Source of the DNA: an uncultured Paracoccaceae bacterium
Lineage (GTDB): Bacteria; Pseudomonadota; Alphaproteobacteria; Rhodobacterales; Rhodobacteraceae
DNA length: 64,000 nucleotides
Direction of reading: 5' to 3'
NCBI GenBank assembly: GCA_938005545.1
Contig: CALKXV010000031.1
Location: forward strand, 62,001-126,000
Of this stretch, positions 18,268 to 26,976 are shown piece after piece (the stretch's first letter is position 1; each line of letters starts with the position of its first letter). The notes under the pieces were generated by a model. It had not been told where the DNA came from. It saw only the letters and a program-made list of their open reading frames with translations, and ran no database searches. Both the position numbers and the translations under genes were made by a program.

Positions 18268-19002
18268 ATGACGCAACCTTCTTTCGTACTGGTACGCCCC
18301 CAGATGGGCGAAAACATTGGGGCCGCTGCGCGCGCAATGTGGAACTTTGGTTTGGATCGGATGGCGATCGTAGCACCGCGGGATGGATGGCCAAATCCCA
18401 ATGCTGTTGCGATGGCGTCGGGGGCGGGTCGGCTTTTGGACGAGGCGGGCGTTTATCAAACAACGTCCGAAGCGGTGGGCGAGGCGTCATATGTCTACGC
18501 AACAACCGCCCGGAGCCGCGATCTGACCAAGGAGATTTTCTCGCCCGAGGCCGCGATGGTGGATGCGGCTGCGCGGATCAACGCGGGGCAACAGGTTGCG
18601 GTTCTTTTTGGGCCAGAACGTTCGGGCCTTGAAAACAGCGATATCGCGCGCGCCAATGCAATTGTCTCGGTGCCGGTGAACCCGGACTTTGCATCGCTGA
18701 ACCTTGCGCAATGCGTGCTTTTGATGGGCTATGAGTGGCGTCGCGCAACCACGGATGCCATCCCACATGACATTGAATTCGCTGGCACAGAAGTGGCCCA
18801 ACAGATCGAAATCGAAAAGCTTGCCGATCATTACGAGGACCGGCTGACTGAAGCGGGTTTCTTCTATCCCGACACCAAAGCCGAAGGCATGAAGCAAACT
18901 TTGCGCAATTTATGGTCCCGGATGCCGATGACGCGGGCCGATGTGCAAATCCTGCATGGCATCCTGCGACAGATGGTTCGTTGGAAAGAACGCGGCGATT
19001 GA
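18268..19002 (+). CDS. TrmJ-type tRNA/rRNA methyltransferase (SpoU family)
   Basis: 244 residues. SpoU/TrmH knotted methyltransferase with N-terminal FVLVRPQMGENIGAAARAMWNFG, the AdoMet-binding loop VLFGPERSGLENSDI, and NPDFASLNLAQCVLLMGYEW. A C-terminal helical part (about 170-244) is typical of TrmJ, which 2'-O-methylates position 32 of certain tRNAs. ATG 18268 is the family-like start; TTG 18259 is less likely. It diverges from the chemoreceptor gene. Confidence 0.88.
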   Translation: MTQPSFVLVRPQMGENIGAAARAMWNFGLDRMAIVAPRDGWPNPNAVAMASGAGRLLDEAGVYQTTSEAVGEASYVYATTARSRDLTKEIFSPEAAMVDAAARINAGQQVAVLFGPERSGLENSDIARANAIVSVPVNPDFASLNLAQCVLLMGYEWRRATTDAIPHDIEFAGTEVAQQIEIEKLADHYEDRLTEAGFFYPDTKAEGMKQTLRNLWSRMPMTRADVQILHGILRQMVRWKERGD

Positions 19003-19056
19003 CTGGACGCCGCGCTTGGGCATGCCTACATATCGCTCAAGTTAAGGAGCGGGTGG

Positions 19057-20202
19057 ATGGCCGAAAAACGTAACATTTTCGAAGAGGTGAGCGAGCCTTC
19101 TGATGCGCGTGCCGTCCCAGTAACCGGTGTAATCGATGGCGCCAAACGTGGCACGCGTGGCCCGATCCGGGTTTGGCTTGGCATTTTATTCGCCTTGGTT
19201 GTCCTAATGATCGTCGTCGGAGGGCTCACGCGGCTAACCGACAGTGGATTATCCATCACCGAATGGAAGCCCGTGACAGGCGCGTTACCCCCGACAAGCG
19301 CCGAAGCCTGGAACGTTGAATTCGAAAAGTACAAAGCAATCCCTGAATACGAGTTGCAAAACGCGGGCATGACACTGGCCGAGTTCAAAACGATCTATTG
19401 GTGGGAATGGGGGCACCGTCAGTTGGGCCGCATTGTCGGGCTGACCTGGGCGATCGGGTTCCTCTATTTTCTTGCAACAAAGGCCATTCCAACCGGCTGG
19501 ACAGGGCGCTTGGTGATACCGGGTGCCTTGGGCGCAGTGCAGGGCGCAATCGGCTGGTGGATGGTGTCGTCTGGCCTGTCGGGCGACATGATCGACGTGG
19601 CTTCGTACCGTTTGGCCACCCATCTGGGCCTTGCCTTTGTTATCCTTGGTGTTCTTGCGTGGTATATCTTGCAGTTGGGCCGCTCAGAAGCCGATATGCT
19701 GCAAGCCCGACGTGGCCGCGAACCGTCGCTGCCAGGGACCGGCACTATTCTGCTTGGTCTGGCCTTCGTTCAGATTCTGTTGGGCGCGCTTGTGGCGGGG
19801 ATCGACGCTGGCCGCAGCTTCAACGACTGGCCCACCATGGGGGGGCAATTCATTCCGCCTGATCCGCTTTCTATCACGCCCATCTGGCGCAACTTCTTCG
19901 AAAACCCCGGAACCGTGCAATTCATGCACCGAATAACCGGCTACGTCCTGTTGGCCTATGGCGTTTGGGCTTATGTACGGGCAGGGCGCTCGGGCAACGG
20001 CGCAACACGCGCAGGCTTCACCATGGTTCTTGCCATGCTGGTCCTGCAAATGCTGCTGGGGATCATCACGGTCCTTTTCCAAGCTCCTTGGACCTGGGCG
20101 ATAACGCACCAACTTGGGGCGGTGATCTTGTTCTGTCTTATCCTGCGTGCACGGTTTCTGGCACTTTATCCACTGGCTCAATCCGTAAGGGATGCAACAT
20201 GA
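19057..20202 (+). CDS. ctaA: Heme A synthase
   Basis: 381 residues with eight predicted membrane helices and the conserved histidine contexts EWGHRQLGRIVG, ATHLGLAFVI, FMHRITGYVLL and THQLGAVI. It oxidises the C8 methyl of heme O to the formyl of heme A for aa3-type cytochrome oxidase in the inner membrane. It lacks the paired cysteines of the Bacillus type and fits the alphaproteobacterial group. Its stop overlaps the M32 peptidase start (ATGA, 20199). Confidence 0.96.
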   Translation: MAEKRNIFEEVSEPSDARAVPVTGVIDGAKRGTRGPIRVWLGILFALVVLMIVVGGLTRLTDSGLSITEWKPVTGALPPTSAEAWNVEFEKYKAIPEYELQNAGMTLAEFKTIYWWEWGHRQLGRIVGLTWAIGFLYFLATKAIPTGWTGRLVIPGALGAVQGAIGWWMVSSGLSGDMIDVASYRLATHLGLAFVILGVLAWYILQLGRSEADMLQARRGREPSLPGTGTILLGLAFVQILLGALVAGIDAGRSFNDWPTMGGQFIPPDPLSITPIWRNFFENPGTVQFMHRITGYVLLAYGVWAYVRAGRSGNGATRAGFTMVLAMLVLQMLLGIITVLFQAPWTWAITHQLGAVILFCLILRARFLALYPLAQSVRDAT

Positions 20203-21686
20203 CCTCAAATTCTGCTTCCGCCTATTCAGACTTGATGACATTTCAGCGCGAGACCGAAGCACTTGGCCAGATCATGGGGCGGCTTGGCTGGGATCAGGAA
20301 ACCATGATGCCGATGGGGGGGGCCGAACAAAGGGCCGAAGAAATGGCAGCACTTGATGGTGTCTTACACCGCCGTCGCACAGATCCACGCATTGGCGAAT
20401 GGATCGAAACCGCAACCCCCGAAACGCCTGCGGAAATTCGTCAGGTTGCCCTGATCCGTCATGGGTTTGAACGCACACAAAAGGTGCCCGAAGCCCTGTC
20501 CGCTGCACTGGCACGCACCACATCGCTAGCCCATCGCGTCTGGGCCGAAGCCCGAGAGACCGACGACGTCGCACTGTTCACCCCGAAGCTGACCGAAGTA
20601 CTTGACCTTGCCCGCGAAAAGGCAGCCGCACTGGCTGGCGGTGACAGCCTTTATGATGCGCTTCTGGACGGTTTCGAACCGGGCACCACCGAAGCCGAGC
20701 TGGAAGCCATGTTCGGTGCGCTCCGCCCCCGTTTGGTTGCTCTGCGGGATCGCATTATGGGTTCGTCGCGTGAAATTCCCGCGCTGAACCACGAATTCGC
20801 CGAAGCCGCTCAACTTGAACTGTCGACCAAACTTGCCAAGGCCTTCGGATACGACGAAGCCCACGGGCGGATTGACAAGGCCGTGCATCCGTTTTCCTCC
20901 GGGTCCGGGCTGGACGTTCGGATCACAACCCGCACCGCGCCTCGCGATCCGTTCAATTGCTTTTATTCAACCATCCATGAAGTCGGCCATGCCTGTTACG
21001 AACAAGGGATCTCGCGCGATTATCTGCTGACGCCTCTTGGCTGCGGTGTGTCGATGGGTGTGCACGAAAGCCAAAGCCGTATCTATGAAAACCAGATCGG
21101 TCGTAGCCGCGCTTTCACCACTTGGCTGTTTGGTGAAATGAAAGACGCGTTTGGTGACTTCGGCGTCGGGGATGCCGATACATTTTATGCCACGGTCAAT
21201 CGGTTTTCTTCGGGGTACATTCGTACCGAAGCCGACGAAGTGGATTACAACCTGCATGTACTGTTGCGTTTCGATCTGGAACGCGAATTGGTTGCTGGCC
21301 GTTTGGAAGTCGCCGATCTGGAAGACGCCTGGAACGACCGCTTTTTCAAGGACTTCGGCGTCAAAGTTGACAAGCCATCGAACGGTGTTCTGCAAGATGT
21401 GCACTGGTCCGAGGCGCTGTTCGGGTACTTTCCGACCTATACTTTGGGCAACGTCTATGCGGGGTGTTTGAATGATGCGCTTCGTGCAGATGTTCCAAAT
21501 TTGGACGCCGATCTGGCGGTCGGAAACACAAACGCAGCCACCACTTGGCTGGGCGATAAAATCCACCAACACGGCGGCTTGATGAAACCCAAAGACCTGA
21601 TCGAAACCGCAACAGGCAAAGCCCCGTCTGAGGCACCGCTGCTCAACTACCTCGACGCCAAATATGGCGATATTTATGGGGTTTGA
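20199..21686 (+). CDS. Carboxypeptidase M32 (Taq type)
   Basis: 495 residues from ATG 20199. Zinc metalloprotease motif HEVGH at about 260-264, followed by the family motifs GVHESQSRIYENQIGRS and the downstream region RTEADEVDYNLHVLLRF. M32 enzymes remove C-terminal residues from peptides in the cytoplasm. Length is normal for the family. It is translationally coupled to ctaA, though no functional link is known, and a thioesterase gene follows one base after its stop. Confidence 0.95.
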   Translation: MTSNSASAYSDLMTFQRETEALGQIMGRLGWDQETMMPMGGAEQRAEEMAALDGVLHRRRTDPRIGEWIETATPETPAEIRQVALIRHGFERTQKVPEALSAALARTTSLAHRVWAEARETDDVALFTPKLTEVLDLAREKAAALAGGDSLYDALLDGFEPGTTEAELEAMFGALRPRLVALRDRIMGSSREIPALNHEFAEAAQLELSTKLAKAFGYDEAHGRIDKAVHPFSSGSGLDVRITTRTAPRDPFNCFYSTIHEVGHACYEQGISRDYLLTPLGCGVSMGVHESQSRIYENQIGRSRAFTTWLFGEMKDAFGDFGVGDADTFYATVNRFSSGYIRTEADEVDYNLHVLLRFDLERELVAGRLEVADLEDAWNDRFFKDFGVKVDKPSNGVLQDVHWSEALFGYFPTYTLGNVYAGCLNDALRADVPNLDADLAVGNTNAATTWLGDKIHQHGGLMKPKDLIETATGKAPSEAPLLNYLDAKYGDIYGV

Positions 21687-21687
21687 G

Positions 21688-22104
21688 ATGGACCCGAAGC
21701 TTTCGGTTGCCGAAGTTCAGGCGTTCCTCAGCCGTGAATTTCCGCAGATGGCGGATGATTACCGGGTCGAGGCCGTTGGCCCAATGACCGCACAGATCAG
21801 GCTTAGCCCAGACACCAAACATCTTCGCCCCGGCGGCACCATTTCCGGGCCCACGATGTTCAGCCTTGCCGACTGCGCGGTCTATCTATGTGTGATTGCG
21901 ATGGTCGGGCCCGAAGCTTTGGCCGTGACCACCAACGCCAGCATCGACTTTATGCGTAAGCCTGAAGCGAACACCGACCTTCTGGCCGATGTAACCCTTT
22001 TAAAACTAGGGCGCGGCTTGGTTGTCGGTGATGTTCGTATCCGTTCAGACGGCAGCGACCAGTTGGTCGCCCGCGCAACACTGACTTATTCGCGCCCCAG
22101 ATAA
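21688..22104 (+). CDS. PaaI-type hotdog thioesterase
   Basis: 138 residues with the hotdog-fold signature GGTISGPTMFSLADCAVYLC and TNASIDFMRKPEANTDLLADV. Family members hydrolyse acyl-CoA thioesters; the substrate here is unknown. ATG 21688 begins directly after the peptidase stop; ATG 21676, inside the peptidase gene, is an alternative. It is probably cotranscribed with ctaA and the M32 gene. Confidence 0.85.
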   Translation: MDPKLSVAEVQAFLSREFPQMADDYRVEAVGPMTAQIRLSPDTKHLRPGGTISGPTMFSLADCAVYLCVIAMVGPEALAVTTNASIDFMRKPEANTDLLADVTLLKLGRGLVVGDVRIRSDGSDQLVARATLTYSRPR

Positions 22105-22296
22105 TTACCTGTGCGAATAGGCGCGACGCCACTGGCTTTCATCGCGGCCCGTGTCATAGGACACGCCCTTTTCGGGCTCTGTCTTATAGAAAAGCTCTTC
22201 CTCGCGCTTAACAGCACGAATGCGACGGAACGCCCGGAGCGCAATCACAGCGCACACAAGGATAACCAAGACAATTGTGATTTGGACTTCGGTCAT
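22105..22296 (-). CDS. Small single-helix membrane protein
   Basis: 63 residues: MTEVQ, one membrane helix (about 5-22, ITIVLVILVCAVIALRAF), then a basic and charged tail (RRIRAVKREEELFYKTEPEKG). GGAGG lies seven bases before ATG 22296. The start overlaps the stop of the upstream small gene in a TAATG arrangement, so the pair is coupled. I recognise no family; orientation of the basic patch suggests a cytoplasmic tail. Confidence 0.65.
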   Translation of the reverse strand: MTEVQITIVLVILVCAVIALRAFRRIRAVKREEELFYKTEPEKGVSYDTGRDESQWRRAYSHR

Positions 22297-22460
22297 TACG
22301 CAGCCTCCACACGGGGTGCGGTTGGCGTATTTCGGGCAGCACAACGGGCTTTACGAAGCTTGCGCAGTGATTCCATCATGATATCGAATTCTTGGCGAGC
22401 TTTGGCTTGAGGGTCAGTGATTTCGACGCGGACAGGTGGCCGCGAAAATACATTTCGCAT
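22296..22460 (-). CDS. Small basic protein, unknown function
   Basis: 54 residues (starts MRNVFSRPPVRVEITDPQAK, then EFDIMMESLRKLRKARCAA). It is basic and probably helical in the middle. ATG 22460 is preceded by a weak GTGAG. Its stop TAA overlaps the next gene's ATG by one base (TAATG at 22298-22294), strong support for a real coupled pair. Function unknown. The 213 bases upstream of it, to 22673, show no gene. Confidence 0.5.
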   Translation of the reverse strand: MRNVFSRPPVRVEITDPQAKARQEFDIMMESLRKLRKARCAARNTPTAPRVEAA

Positions 22461-22673
22461 CGTTTTACTCACTTTTTAACTTAACAACAATTTACCTTCA
22501 CAGAAAGCCTCAAAAATGTGGCGGCAATGTGTCCGGCGTCTCAAATGTCTGCGCAGTTTCTGCCACAATGTCACAACGTATTCTGCGAGATATAGCTGGT
22601 TTTAAAATATAAAAACAACAGGTTGCGTGCGATATCTAAAGCTTTCGACGAACTGTTTCCAAAGAGAAAACGC

Positions 22674-23060
22674 TTAGGTTCCAATTACCGGATAATGGGA
22701 TCGAAGGTCGTCCAATCCAGCTTGAATCAGATCATTTAGAGCGATTTCATCAATGATTTCAAGGGACTTGATGTACCAGCAGCTGCGGCCACGCCGGTGC
22801 GGACCAAGACGTTCCGCAATCTCAGGAAAGTCACAATATCCCGGCAGTATGTGCAGAGAAATGTCACGCGTTCGCAAGCCAAAACCTGTCGCCAGACTGT
22901 CGCCCTCGCGACCGCTGTCATAGCGATAGTGGTATGACCCATACCCGATTAGCTTGCCCCAAAGCTTGGGAGACCAGCCAGTTGCGTCCTGAAAAATCTG
23001 GTCCAGCCGCCGAGCGAGGGTGCGCTTTTCCGGTGCAATATGCGAAAAGAAATCCGGCAT
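22674..23060 (-). CDS. DUF1801 domain protein
   Basis: 128 residues from ATG 23060 with the DUF1801 (YdhG-like) core: WGKLIGYGSYHYRYDSGREGDS, ATGFGLRTRDISLHILPGY, and SCWYIKSLEIIDEIALNDLI. The family has an alpha-beta fold of unknown function. The frame extends to a TTG at 23126 just after a stop codon, so the start is uncertain; no strong ribosome site is seen before either. Confidence 0.75.
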   Translation of the reverse strand: MPDFFSHIAPEKRTLARRLDQIFQDATGWSPKLWGKLIGYGSYHYRYDSGREGDSLATGFGLRTRDISLHILPGYCDFPEIAERLGPHRRGRSCWYIKSLEIIDEIALNDLIQAGLDDLRSHYPVIGT

Positions 23061-23132
23061 CTTGATCGAAACACTATCAAGATGCGCCGAATTCTTAAAG
23101 CGGGGGCGCGAAACCGCGTCCCACAATGCGGT

Positions 23133-23390
23133 CTAGATCGCGCGGTTACAGCTAACGGTTCCGCGGAAATAGTTGCAGTCGTAAACTGTGCCGGCAACTC
23201 TGGCCTTGTAAGCCGTACCGAAGACGTTTTGTTCGAAGTTGCCGACTGCAACATTGCGCTGAGATGTGGCGAAATAGGTCGCTGTATCAAGCTTCAACTT
23301 GGCTGGTGTTGCGTCGGAATTAATGGCTTTCGTGGCGTCGGCACAGGCCGACAGACCAATGAGCGCGGCGAGAAACACAATTTTCTTCAT
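23133..23390 (-). CDS. Small predicted lipoprotein
   Basis: 85 residues with a lipoprotein signal (MKKIVFLAALIGLSAC, lipobox LSAC, lipidated Cys16). The mature part is about 70 residues with a C-terminal cysteine pair (YDCNYF, VSCNR) that may form a disulfide. AAGGTGA precedes ATG 23390. No family recognised. Confidence 0.7.
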   Translation of the reverse strand: MKKIVFLAALIGLSACADATKAINSDATPAKLKLDTATYFATSQRNVAVGNFEQNVFGTAYKARVAGTVYDCNYFRGTVSCNRAI

Positions 23391-23499
23391 GGATCACCTT
23401 TTGAATGGCAACGCCCCCTGGGGCCCACTCAAAGCAATCGACTTTGCCAACAAAAGGGTCATCTCTGGGCGAAACAGCGGCAGTCCGCGCCAATCCGGC

Positions 23500-24507
23500 T
23501 TATCCGCCTGTGTGGCTCATGTGTCGCGAGACCTGGCCATCGGCACGTTGACGTGAATAGTCAAAGTCATGGCCTTTGGGTTTGCGCCCAATGGCGGCAC
23601 GAATAGCGTCTTCCAGTGGAGCGTCGCTTTCTGAGGCCCGCAAGGGCGCACGTAGGTCGGCGTTATCTTCCTGACCCAGACACATATAAAGCTCGCCCGT
23701 ACAGGTCAGCCGCACGCGATTACAGCTTTCGCAGAAGTTATGGGTCAGCGGTGTGATAAAGCCGATCTGTTGGCCTGTTTCCTGAAGCTCCACATAACGC
23801 GCTGGCCCGCCCGTGCGGTGGTCGAGGTCTTTGAGCGTATATTCTTGTGCCAGTTGTTGGCGCAGATCTTTCAGGCTCCAGTATTGGCCAATCCGATCTT
23901 CATCACCAAGATCGCCCATGGGCATCACCTCAATGAAGGTCAGATCCATGTCACGCTCGGCGCACCACTTGGTCAATGTGAACAATTCGTCTTCGTTGAA
24001 ACCCTTCAAGGCAACAGCATTGATTTTCACACGCAAGCCAGCCTTTTGCGCGGCATCGATCCCCTTCAGCACTTGGGGCAATCGACCCCAACGGGTGACA
24101 CGCGCAAACTTGTCTTCGTCCAATGTATCAAGCGACACATTGATCCGGCGAATACCGGCAGCAACCAGATCGTTGGCAAACCGTGCCAACTGGCTTCCGT
24201 TGGTCGTCAGGGTCAATTCCTGCAAATCACCGCTTTCAAGATGGCGTCGCATACCGTGAAAGAACGTCATGATATCGCGCCGAACCAAAGGTTCGCCGCC
24301 GGTGATGCGTAGTTTTTCAACACCCATGCGGATAAATGCAGTGCACATCCGGTCCAGTTCTTCGAGCGTCAAAAGCTCTTTCTTTGGCAGGAACGTCATG
24401 TTTTCGGCCATGCAATAGACACAGCGGAAATCACATCGGTCCGTGACGGAAACGCGCAAATAGGAAATGGCGCGTGCGAATGGGTCTATCAATTGTGGTG
24501 TCGACAT
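23500..24507 (-). CDS. moaA: GTP 3',8-cyclase
   Basis: 335 residues. Radical SAM cluster cysteines at 25, 29 and 32 (CDFRCVYC), the GGEP motif, and a second C-terminal cluster with [18 protein letters not shown]. The protein ends in Gly-Gly, as active MoaA does. It converts GTP to 3',8-cyclo-GTP in the first step of molybdenum cofactor synthesis. No other moa genes are in the window and no Moco riboswitch is visible upstream. Confidence 0.97.
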   Translation of the reverse strand: MSTPQLIDPFARAISYLRVSVTDRCDFRCVYCMAENMTFLPKKELLTLEELDRMCTAFIRMGVEKLRITGGEPLVRRDIMTFFHGMRRHLESGDLQELTLTTNGSQLARFANDLVAAGIRRINVSLDTLDEDKFARVTRWGRLPQVLKGIDAAQKAGLRVKINAVALKGFNEDELFTLTKWCAERDMDLTFIEVMPMGDLGDEDRIGQYWSLKDLRQQLAQEYTLKDLDHRTGGPARYVELQETGQQIGFITPLTHNFCESCNRVRLTCTGELYMCLGQEDNADLRAPLRASESDAPLEDAIRAAIGRKPKGHDFDYSRQRADGQVSRHMSHTGG

Positions 24508-24590
24508 CGCTAAAGCGTAGGCTGCGCAATGCTTCGCCGCAAGGGGGCTCGGGCGTTGTCGCCGCGCGTTTAGACGGTTAAACAGTGAAA

Positions 24591-25031
24591 ATGAAATATG
24601 CTCTCCCTATTGTGATGCTGTGCCTGTCTGGTTGTGCGGTCATGGAACAGATTGAACGCCCAAATCCCGCAGGAAGCGCGCCGGGTGCCGCCGAAGCTCA
24701 ATCGCCGCCCAGTTCCGCGCGTACGGTTGAGGATTTTGACACAACAACAGCCGCCGAGCGAACCGCAGCGGCCACGCCGTCTTCGGGGGGGCGCAAACTT
24801 GGCGAAACGATTGCGTCCCTGGGCGATCCGACTGTGCCGGGGTTCTGGGTCACGACGGATTTGGTCGATGTGGAAACGCCGGGCCGGGTGACGGATCTGT
24901 CGGGCAACAATTCGGTCGAAGTCACGCTATTGCCCGGAACCAACGGGTCGGCCCGCGTTTCGCTTGCCGCCCTCAGGCTTTTGAATGCGCCGCTCACGGA
25001 TTTGGTCGAACTTAACGTCTTCGCAAACTAA
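24591..25031 (+). CDS. Predicted lipoprotein, conserved in Rhodobacterales
   Basis: 146 residues with a lipoprotein signal ([16 protein letters not shown], lipobox LSGC), a low-complexity Pro/Ala/Ser/Thr stretch (about 20-65), and a C-terminal domain with [22 protein letters not shown] and [18 protein letters not shown]. Homologues in related bacteria are, as I recall, sometimes mislabelled galactarate dehydratase; nothing here supports an enzyme. A GTG two codons upstream is an alternative start. A strong terminator follows. Confidence 0.75.
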   Translation: MKYALPIVMLCLSGCAVMEQIERPNPAGSAPGAAEAQSPPSSARTVEDFDTTTAAERTAAATPSSGGRKLGETIASLGDPTVPGFWVTTDLVDVETPGRVTDLSGNNSVEVTLLPGTNGSARVSLAALRLLNAPLTDLVELNVFAN

Positions 25032-25059
25032 CGCGCTTCTTGGTTTTTAATCACATTGA

Positions 25060-25088
25060 GCGCCCGTTCCGGGCGCACGCGATTTTTT
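25060..25088 (+). terminator. Intrinsic terminator after the lipoprotein gene
   Basis: GCGCCCG (25060-25066), TTC loop, CGGGCGC (25070-25076), then a six-T run at 25083-25088. It separates this gene from convergent glmS. Confidence 0.7.
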
Positions 25089-25157
25089 GCCGCCAACGTC
25101 TGCCGGTCGCGTGGCTTTCCGGCTTTTTCAATTGTGCAATGGGCGTAAAACGTTGCC

Positions 25158-26972
25158 CTATTCAACCGTAACGGATTTTGCGAGGTTCCGGGGCTGATCC
25201 ACATCTGTGCCCTTTGCGACCGCTGTGTGATAGGCCAAAAGCTGGGCTGGGACAGCATAAAGGATCGGGGCCAGAAATTCGCTGGCATCCGGCATTTCGA
25301 TCACGGCCCATGTTCCGTCTGAGGCGGCTGCACGGCCTTTCCGGTCGGTGACCAACACAACCTGACCGCCGCGTGCCATGACTTCCTGCATATTTGAAAC
25401 CGTCTTTTCGAACATGCCTGTCATGGGTGCCATGACGATCACCGGAACGTTGGGATCGATCAAGGCGATGGGGCCGTGTTTTAACTCGCCAGATGCATAA
25501 CCTTCGGCGTGGATGTAGCTGATTTCTTTCAGCTTCAATGCGCCTTCCATGGCCAAAGGGTACATCGAGCCACGGCCCAGAAACAGGATGTCGCGCGCTT
25601 CAGCGAGTTTCGCAGCCGTTTCAGCGATTTGATCGGAGGAGGAGAGCGCATGGCTGATCAACCCCGGCAAGGTTGCGAGGGATGCCACATGTTCAGACAA
25701 CTGAGCGGCGTCAACAGACTTGCGATCCGCACCCGCACGCAGCGACAACGCGAGCAGAACCAGAAGCTGGCAGGTGAAGGCCTTCGTCGAGGCAACGCCA
25801 ATTTCGGCGCCAGCGTAGATCGGCAGGAACACGTCGCTTTCCCGTGCAATCGAGCTTTCGGGCACATTCACAACCGACAGGATTTGCGCCCGTGTTGCGA
25901 CATGTCTCAGGGCCGCAAGTGTGTCGGCGGTTTCACCGGATTGACTTACAAAGATTGCCAATGTGTTGGGGCCAATTGGGGCATCGCGATAGCGGAATTC
26001 GGAGGCGACATCGACTTCAACGGGGATGCCCGCCAGAGTTTCCATCCAGTATTTCGCTGTTTGGCAGGCATAAAACCCGGTTCCGCAGGCGACCATGATG
26101 ATGCGGTCGATCCCGGCGAAATCGGGTACACCGCCGGGCAAAACAAGCGCGCCGTCTTCCACGTAATGGCTCAGCGCATTGGCCAGAACGCTGGGTTGTT
26201 CCGCGATTTCCTTGGCCATGAAATGCTTGTGGCCATCTTTGTCCACCTGGGCGGTGTCGATCTGGATGGTACGGACTTCGCGGTTTGCGGCACGCCCCTC
26301 GGCATCCCAAATCTCGACACCTGCACGTGTCAGAAGCGCACGATCACCTTCTTCCAGATATGTGATCCGGTCGGTCAAATTGCCCAAGGCAATCGCATCC
26401 GAGCCCAGATACATTTCGCCATCGCCATAACCCACAGCCAATGGCGACCCCTTGCGTGCGGCAATGATCAGATCGTCATGGCCGTCAAAAATGAACGCTA
26501 GGGCAAAGGCTCCCTCGAGCCGGGCAATCGTCTGTTCCGCCGCATCCCGAGGTGCCAGACCTTGGGCCAGATAGCTTTGGGCCAACAAGGAAATGGTTTC
26601 CGTGTCGGTTTCGCTTTCCGCGGCATAGCCCGCTTGGGCAAGTTCGGTACGCAATTCCTTGAAGTTTTCGATAATTCCGTTGTGAACAACCGCCACTGGC
26701 CCCGATTTGTGGGGGTGTGCATTTTCGACCGAAGGTGCGCCATGGGTGGCCCATCTGGTGTGCCCGATACCGACTTTGCCCGCCAAAGGATTATGGGTCA
26801 GAAGATCAGACAGATTGACCAGTTTTCCAAGGGCACGGCGGCGATCCAGCGTTCCGTCGTTGATCGTGGCAATGCCCGCGCTGTCATAGCCGCGATATTC
26901 AAGCCGTTTTAAAGCCTCGACCAATGTTGGAGCTGCCTGATGTTGTCCAAGAATTCCAACAATTCCACACAT
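25158..26972 (-). CDS. glmS: Glutamine-fructose-6-phosphate aminotransferase
   Basis: 604 residues from ATG 26972 (MCGIVGILGQ); Cys2 becomes the N-terminal nucleophile of the glutaminase domain (1-235). Two SIS domains follow (about 280-600) with SQSGETADTLAALR and ending NLAKSVTVE. It makes glucosamine-6-phosphate for peptidoglycan and LPS. It starts four bases after glmU, so the two form an operon covering the UDP-GlcNAc pathway. No glmS ribozyme is seen, as expected in a Gram-negative. Confidence 0.98.
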   Translation of the reverse strand: MCGIVGILGQHQAAPTLVEALKRLEYRGYDSAGIATINDGTLDRRRALGKLVNLSDLLTHNPLAGKVGIGHTRWATHGAPSVENAHPHKSGPVAVVHNGIIENFKELRTELAQAGYAAESETDTETISLLAQSYLAQGLAPRDAAEQTIARLEGAFALAFIFDGHDDLIIAARKGSPLAVGYGDGEMYLGSDAIALGNLTDRITYLEEGDRALLTRAGVEIWDAEGRAANREVRTIQIDTAQVDKDGHKHFMAKEIAEQPSVLANALSHYVEDGALVLPGGVPDFAGIDRIIMVACGTGFYACQTAKYWMETLAGIPVEVDVASEFRYRDAPIGPNTLAIFVSQSGETADTLAALRHVATRAQILSVVNVPESSIARESDVFLPIYAGAEIGVASTKAFTCQLLVLLALSLRAGADRKSVDAAQLSEHVASLATLPGLISHALSSSDQIAETAAKLAEARDILFLGRGSMYPLAMEGALKLKEISYIHAEGYASGELKHGPIALIDPNVPVIVMAPMTGMFEKTVSNMQEVMARGGQVVLVTDRKGRAAASDGTWAVIEMPDASEFLAPILYAVPAQLLAYHTAVAKGTDVDQPRNLAKSVTVE

Positions 26973-26976
26973 CGGA

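Noticed and set aside
19965-20198. Upstream extension of the M32 peptidase into ctaA
   Set aside because: Shadow of ctaA; the ATG at 20199 has the classical ATGA overlap and normal length.
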